Below are positions 8,796-12,354 of a stretch of 12,354 nucleotides of DNA, piece after piece. Both the position numbers and the translations under genes were made by a program. Position 1 is the first letter of the stretch. Every line of letters starts with the position of its first letter. Below the pieces are notes generated by a model. It was given only the letters and a program-made list of their open reading frames with translations. It did not search any database and was not told the DNA's origin. The DNA comes from Spirochaetaceae bacterium. Its GTDB lineage: Bacteria; Spirochaetota; Spirochaetia; SZUA-6; Fen-1364. The stretch lies in the NCBI GenBank assembly GCA_003154555.1, contig PMDT01000304.1, positions 196 through 12,549 of the forward strand. The letters are read 5' to 3'.

Positions 8796-8854
8796 AGATC
8801 GCCGCGCACGGGCGGGAGCCGGTCGAGGAGACGCTTCTCTCCCCCATCGGCTGA

Positions 8855-9475
8855 TCAGGTGGATGCGGCAGCATCAACGAGCCGCGCGAGCATTGCACGG
8901 GCAATCGAGGCAAAGCCTTCCGACGGGTCGTGCCCGACACCAGGCATCTCGCGGATCACAATCGGAACACCCGCAGACTCGAGCGCGGCGATCACTTGTC
9001 GCACGTGATCGCGGCTCTCATCCAGATCACCAAGGATGAACCCGACGGGAACTCGACCCGGCATGGACGTGAGACGGGAAAGGTCGTACCCGGCGGGGAA
9101 CGAAGGAAATGCGCATAGCGCGGGCAACCCTGCCTCCGTGGCGAGCTCGAGCGCCAGCCGCGCACCCTGGGACGCCCCCGCAATCACCATGCCGCCGACG
9201 TCGATGCCGCGCAACCGCCGGCAGTCGTCCAGGTGCCCGCGAATCTCGCGCAAGGCGAGCTCCGCGTCGTCCCAGCAGAAACCTCCCGTTGCGCAGGCCT
9301 GCGATGAAAGGGCCGCAATCAGCGTCCATCCCTCGTCCACAAGGGGCCGCCAGTGAGCGATGAAGGCGCGCGCCGTGTCGCCGCGACCGTGGAGGAGAAG
9401 CAGGGAGCGCTGATCCCAGACCGCGCCCGCAGGTGACAGGACGATGCACTCCCGGTGCGCCGCGCTGCCGCTCAT
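8855..9475 (-). CDS. Alpha/beta hydrolase (carboxylesterase / phospholipase-like serine hydrolase)
   Basis: This small serine hydrolase of 206 residues fits the Abhydrolase_2 / dienelactone-hydrolase-like size class. The oxyanion region LLLHGRGD is at residues 26-33. The nucleophile elbow GASQG has S102. A likely acid is in GDLDE (D150 or D152), and the catalytic His is H182 in PGVGHD. There is no signal peptide or lipobox, so it is probably cytoplasmic. The substrate is unknown; an ester or thioester is typical. An open frame continues 81 codons upstream of this start, but that extension has no family similarity that I can see and crosses the divergent promoter region. The ATG at 9475 is preceded by GGAAGG with a 10-nt gap and is the better start. 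It is divergent from the phenylacetate-CoA ligase genes and may share their control region. Confidence 0.85.
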   Translation of the reverse strand: MSGSAAHRECIVLSPAGAVWDQRSLLLLHGRGDTARAFIAHWRPLVDEGWTLIAALSSQACATGGFCWDDAELALREIRGHLDDCRRLRGIDVGGMVIAGASQGARLALELATEAGLPALCAFPSFPAGYDLSRLTSMPGRVPVGFILGDLDESRDHVRQVIAALESAGVPIVIREMPGVGHDPSEGFASIARAMLARLVDAAAST

Positions 9476-9516
9476 CGGCTCGCCGCCTTCCGCCGCTTCT
9501 CCACGATGCCGCTTAC

Positions 9517-9544
9517 TTGCATGAACATGCATTTCCAGTATACA
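9517..9544 (+). promoter_or_regulatory. Candidate promoter with internal palindromic operator before the phenylacetate-CoA ligase genes
   Basis: TTGCAT (9517-9522) and TATACA (9539-9544) are 16 nt apart. Between them lies a perfect palindrome TGCATG-AA-CATGCA (9518-9531). The overlapping sequence also reads TATACT on the minus strand (9542-9537), a good -10 box that could serve the divergent hydrolase, though I see no matching -35 box for it. A regulator bound at the palindrome would block the plus-strand promoter. The box matches are only moderate (3/6 and 4/6), but the symmetry is exact. Confidence 0.4.
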
Positions 9545-9603
9545 CCGTGATCCAGCCATATTTGTGGATGCATACTGTCGACCGAGGAGGAAGCCGCACG
9601 CAC

Positions 9604-10924
9604 ATGCGGTCATATATGTATTGGGATTCGTCTCTGGAAACCTTGAGCCGCCGGGAGCTGGAACGCCTGCAGTTGGACCGTCTTTCGGCCACGCTGCGGG
9701 GCGCGGCGAATGCGCCATTCTATCGCGATCTTTTCGATGGAAAGCCGGTGCCGGAGATCCGCCGTCTCACGGACATCAGCCGCCTGCCATTCACCACCAA
9801 GGACGATCTTCGCGGCAGCTTTCCCTACGGCTTCCTCGCCGTGCCGCTGGAGAAGGTCGTGCGCCTTCACTCCTCGTCGGGGACCACCGGAAACCCGACC
9901 GTGATCTACCATACGCGGGAGGACATCGCCGCCTGGCAGGATCTCGTCGCGCGCTGCATGTACATGGCGGGCATGCGCTCCACCGACGTCTTCCAGAACA
10001 TGATGGGCTATGGGCTTTTCACGGGCGGGCATCGGGTTCCACTACGGGGCGGAAAAGCTCGGCGCCCTGACAATCCCCATCGGCCCGGGCAACAGCAAGC
10101 GGCAGATCTGGTTCATGAAGGAGTTCAAGACCACCGCGATCCACATCCTGCCCAGCTACGCCTTACGCCTTGCCACGCACGTGAGCGAGATGGGTCTTGA
10201 CCCGCGGCGCGACCTTTCGGTGCGCATGGCATTCGTCGGCGCCGAGCCGCACACCGAAGAGACCCGACAGAGGATCGAGCAGACGTGGAATATCAAGGCC
10301 TATAACTCGTACGGGCTGTCGGAGATGTGCGGGCCGGGCGTGGCCTTCGAGTGCCCCGAGCAGTCCGGCATGCACCTCTGGGAGGACAATTTCCTGGCCG
10401 AGATCGTGGATCCCGCAACGGGCATGCCGGTGGACGACGGTGCATGCGGGGAGCTCGTGCTCACGTCCCTGAACAGGTCGGGAACGCCGCTCCTGCGCTA
10501 TCGCACCCGCGACCTCACGCGGTTCATCCCGGGGACCTGTCCGTGCGGACGCACCCATCGCCGCATCGACCGGATCCAGGGCCGGTCCGACGACATGATG
10601 ATCATCAATGGCGTGAATATCTTCCCTCTCCAGATCGAGCAGACGCTTCTGCGCATCCCCGGCATCGGCGCGAACTACCTTATCGAGATCCACGAGGAAA
10701 ACTACATGGACAAGCTCCACGTGAGCGTCGAGCTTGCAAGCGACCAGTTCCAGGGCACCCTGTCGCACCTCGAAGGTCTCCAGGGCAGGGCGGTCGCCGC
10801 GCTGCGGGATGAAATCGGCGTGACGCCGGTCGTCAGGCTCCTGGAGGCGGGCAATCTCCCCGCGGCGGAGGGCAAGGCGGTGCGCGTGATCGACCGCAGG
10901 CCTCACGCCGGGAAGGAGTGCTGA
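9604..10924 (+). pseudogene. paaK: Phenylacetate-CoA ligase, copy 1, interrupted by a +1 frameshift
   Basis: This is an AMP-forming aryl-acetate CoA ligase (phenylacetate + ATP + CoA to phenylacetyl-CoA). The reading frame breaks at about 10027-10030. The first frame gives MYWDSSLETLS through LHSSSGTTGNP (ATP-binding loop) to GYGLFTGG, then runs into nonsense and stops at 10200. The family sequence resumes one frame over with IGFHYGAEKLGA and continues through YGLSEMCGPG, RYRTRD, DDMMIINGVNIFP and the C-terminal domain to 10924. GGCGGGC stands where six bases are expected, so one extra G or C explains it. Removing it restores about 435 residues, normal for PaaK. A sequencing error, a real pseudogene or recoding are all possible. 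GAGGAGG (9584-9590) is 13 nt before the ATG at 9604; homologues, including copy 2, begin like the ATG at 9616. The stop codon abuts the ACT gene. Confidence 0.85.
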
Positions 10925-11353
10925 ATGGCATTCCATCTGTCGATCTTCGTCGTGAACGAGCAGGGCAAGCTGGAAAAGATCACCCGCGCGCTCGCGGAGG
11001 CGGGTCTCAACATCCGTGCCGTGTCGATGGCGAGCACGGGAGAGTTCGGGGTCGTGCGCGTCCTCGTCAATGACCCTGACAAGGGCCTTGCCGCGCTGAA
11101 GGAGTCCCGCTTCACCGTCACGAAGCGCCGCATCCTCGTCGCGACCATTGCAGATGCCCCGGGGGCGATGCACGAACTTCTCGTGAAGCTCTCCGCTGCG
11201 CGCGTGAACGTGGAGGACTGCTACGGGTTCGTGATCGAAGAGGGCAGCCGGGCGGCCATCGTCTTCGAAGTGGAGAAGTTCCCCGAAGCGGAACGGGCGC
11301 TGGAAGGATCGGGGATCCACCTGATCACAGACGCGGAAATCTACCGCCTGTAG
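10925..11353 (+). CDS. Tandem ACT-domain protein
   Basis: This 142-residue protein consists of two ACT domains with no catalytic domain. ACT1 (about 3-70) opens with [15 protein letters not shown] and [13 protein letters not shown]2 (about 71-142) opens with [17 protein letters not shown] and [14 protein letters not shown] domains bind amino acids or similar small ligands at a dimer interface and act as sensors. Stand-alone ACT pairs of this kind are commonly found beside phenylacetate-CoA ligase and indolepyruvate oxidoreductase genes. A role in sensing an aromatic amino acid is plausible but unproven. The start codon follows the ligase stop directly (TGA then ATG). AAGGAG sits 6 nt upstream, inside the ligase gene, so translation is likely coupled to it. 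A frameshifted upstream gene could therefore lower its expression. Confidence 0.9.
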   Translation: MAFHLSIFVVNEQGKLEKITRALAEAGLNIRAVSMASTGEFGVVRVLVNDPDKGLAALKESRFTVTKRRILVATIADAPGAMHELLVKLSAARVNVEDCYGFVIEEGSRAAIVFEVEKFPEAERALEGSGIHLITDAEIYRL

Positions 11354-11363
11354 GAGGACGGGA

Positions 11364-12354
11364 ATGATCTGGAATACCGATTTCGAATCGTTGTCACCGG
11401 CAGCCCTGGCGCGGCACCACGGGGAGAAGCTCGGGCGCCTGGTCGACGTGTTGTTTCGCCGCGTGCCCTTCTATCAGAAAAAGATTCGCGACGCGGGCGT
11501 GAAGCCGCAGGACATCCAGGGCATCGCCGACATTCAGCGCCTTCCCTTCACGACGAAAGACGAGATGCGCGAGGTCTATCCGTACGGTCTTCTCGCGGTG
11601 GACCTGAAAGAGATTGTCGAAATCCACACCTCCTCCGGCACCACCGGCACGCCGGTCGTGGATGCCTATACCGCCGGGGACATCGACGTCTGGGCGGAGG
11701 TCATGGCGCGCACCCTTTCCGCCGGGGGAACCACGCGGCACGATATCGTGCAGAACGCGTACGGCTACGGCCTTTTCACGGGCGGCCTCGGGGTCCACTA
11801 CGGCGCGCGGAGGATCGGGGCGACCGTGATACCCATATCGGGCGGCAACACGAAACGGCAGATGGCGATCCTTCGCGACTTCAAGTCCACCGTCCTCGCC
11901 TGCACGCCCTCCTACTCGCTGTACCTCGCCGAGGCGGCGCGGGAGGAAGGGGTGGACCTCGGGAACGTCGGGCTGAAGGCGGGCTTCTTCGGCGCGGAGC
12001 CGTGGAGCGAAAGCATGCGCACGGAGATCGAGGCGGAGCTGCACGTCCTGGCCATCGACATCTACGGCCTGACCGAGATCATCGGCCCCGGGGTGGCCAT
12101 GGAATGTGAGCACCAGAATGGACTCCACATCAACGAGGATCACTTCTACCCCGAGATCATCGACCCGGCCACCGGCCGCGTCCTCCCCGACGGGGAGAAG
12201 GGCGAGCTGGTCATCACGACGCTCACGAAGGAAGGCACGCCCGTGCTGCGCTATCGCACGCGCGACATCACCTACCTGGACAGGAGTCCCTGCGCGTGCG
12301 GGAGAACCACGGTGCGCATGCACCGGGTGCTCGGCCGCACCGACGACATGCTCA
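11364..12354 (+). CDS. paaK: Phenylacetate-CoA ligase, copy 2 (3' end beyond the window)
   Basis: The first 330 residues of an AMP-forming phenylacetate-CoA ligase are present, about three quarters of the protein. Motifs are in order: [10 protein letters not shown] (60-69), the ATP loop [10 protein letters not shown] (88-97), [15 protein letters not shown] (134-148), [10 protein letters not shown] (234-243), RYRTRD (296-301), the CACGRT cysteine pair (C310, C312) and GRTDDML (324-330), where the window ends. The frame is intact across the site that is broken in copy 1. It is clearly a paralogue of copy 1 but not a recent duplicate, since many positions differ, so the two may prefer different aryl acids. 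AGGAGG (11352-11357), overlapping the ACT stop codon, lies 6 nt before the ATG. The tight spacing places it in the same operon. Confidence 0.95.
   Translation, partial: MIWNTDFESLSPAALARHHGEKLGRLVDVLFRRVPFYQKKIRDAGVKPQDIQGIADIQRLPFTTKDEMREVYPYGLLAVDLKEIVEIHTSSGTTGTPVVDAYTAGDIDVWAEVMARTLSAGGTTRHDIVQNAYGYGLFTGGLGVHYGARRIGATVIPISGGNTKRQMAILRDFKSTVLACTPSYSLYLAEAAREEGVDLGNVGLKAGFFGAEPWSESMRTEIEAELHVLAIDIYGLTEIIGPGVAMECEHQNGLHINEDHFYPEIIDPATGRVLPDGEKGELVITTLTKEGTPVLRYRTRDITYLDRSPCACGRTTVRMHRVLGRTDDML

Noticed and set aside
9476..9718. An 81-residue N-terminal extension of the alpha/beta hydrolase
   Set aside because: The open frame permits it, but it has no hydrolase features, runs through the divergent promoter region, and a Shine-Dalgarno precedes the internal ATG at 9475.
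10021..10034. A proven programmed +1 frameshift
   Set aside because: There is no internal Shine-Dalgarno-like stimulator, rare codon or stop codon at the slip site as in known +1 cases; error or mutation is simpler.
10010..10924. A separate gene starting at the ATG at 10010
   Set aside because: Its first residues are out-of-frame readings of ligase copy 1, and the rest is the C-terminal two thirds of the same ligase, so it is a fragment created by the frameshift rather than an independent gene.

Overview
This is a visibly GC-rich bacterial window of ordinary gene density. It holds nine protein genes, one of them frameshifted and one cut by the right edge, plus a partial tRNA at the left edge. 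The organism is motile: there is a FliG-type flagellar switch protein. It also carries paired phenylacetate-CoA ligase genes around a tandem-ACT gene, an arrangement best known from anaerobes that ferment aromatic amino acids. The FliG has a degraded EHPQ motif and sits outside any flagellar operon, which resembles the extra FliG (FliG1) of spirochaetes. My best guess is a high-GC spirochaete, but this rests mainly on one protein and is an inference.

Layout: (1) 1-208: the 5' part of a tRNA-Phe(GAA) gene on the minus strand with a good promoter, then a spacer holding short direct repeats and a long hairpin. (2) 209-1282 (+): a zinc-dependent phospholipase C family protein, converging on and overlapping (3) a minus-strand run read from 5347 to 1253: a short-chain dehydrogenase/reductase, a uroporphyrinogen decarboxylase-superfamily protein with methyltransferase-type zinc ligands, and a thioredoxin-fold DUF255 (YyaL/SPATA20-like) protein. 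The spacers are about 110-120 bp, so a single operon is possible but not proven. (4) 5477-6301 (+): an aldo/keto reductase divergent from the dehydrogenase. (5) 6351-8795 (+): a clear promoter, the divergent fliG, and asnS (asparaginyl-tRNA synthetase) behind a strong Shine-Dalgarno. (6) 8855-9475 (-): a small serine alpha/beta hydrolase. (7) 9604-12354 (+): phenylacetate-CoA ligase copy 1 (interrupted by one extra base), a tandem ACT-domain protein, and phenylacetate-CoA ligase copy 2, which runs off the window.

The last three genes form the clearest functional unit. Two AMP-forming aryl-acetate CoA ligases flank a small ACT protein with tight spacing, and they probably activate aryl acetates made from aromatic amino acids. 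The divergent region before them has a perfect 6-2-6 palindrome between weak -35 and -10 elements, a reasonable candidate operator. The reductases, hydrolase and URO-D-like protein have no assigned substrates.

I see no CRISPR array, insertion sequence, phage gene or obviously new system. The items most worth a second look are the divergent fliG with its apparently leaderless promoter, the structured repeats beside the tRNA, the frameshifted ligase with its palindromic promoter, and the orphan URO-D-type methyltransferase.
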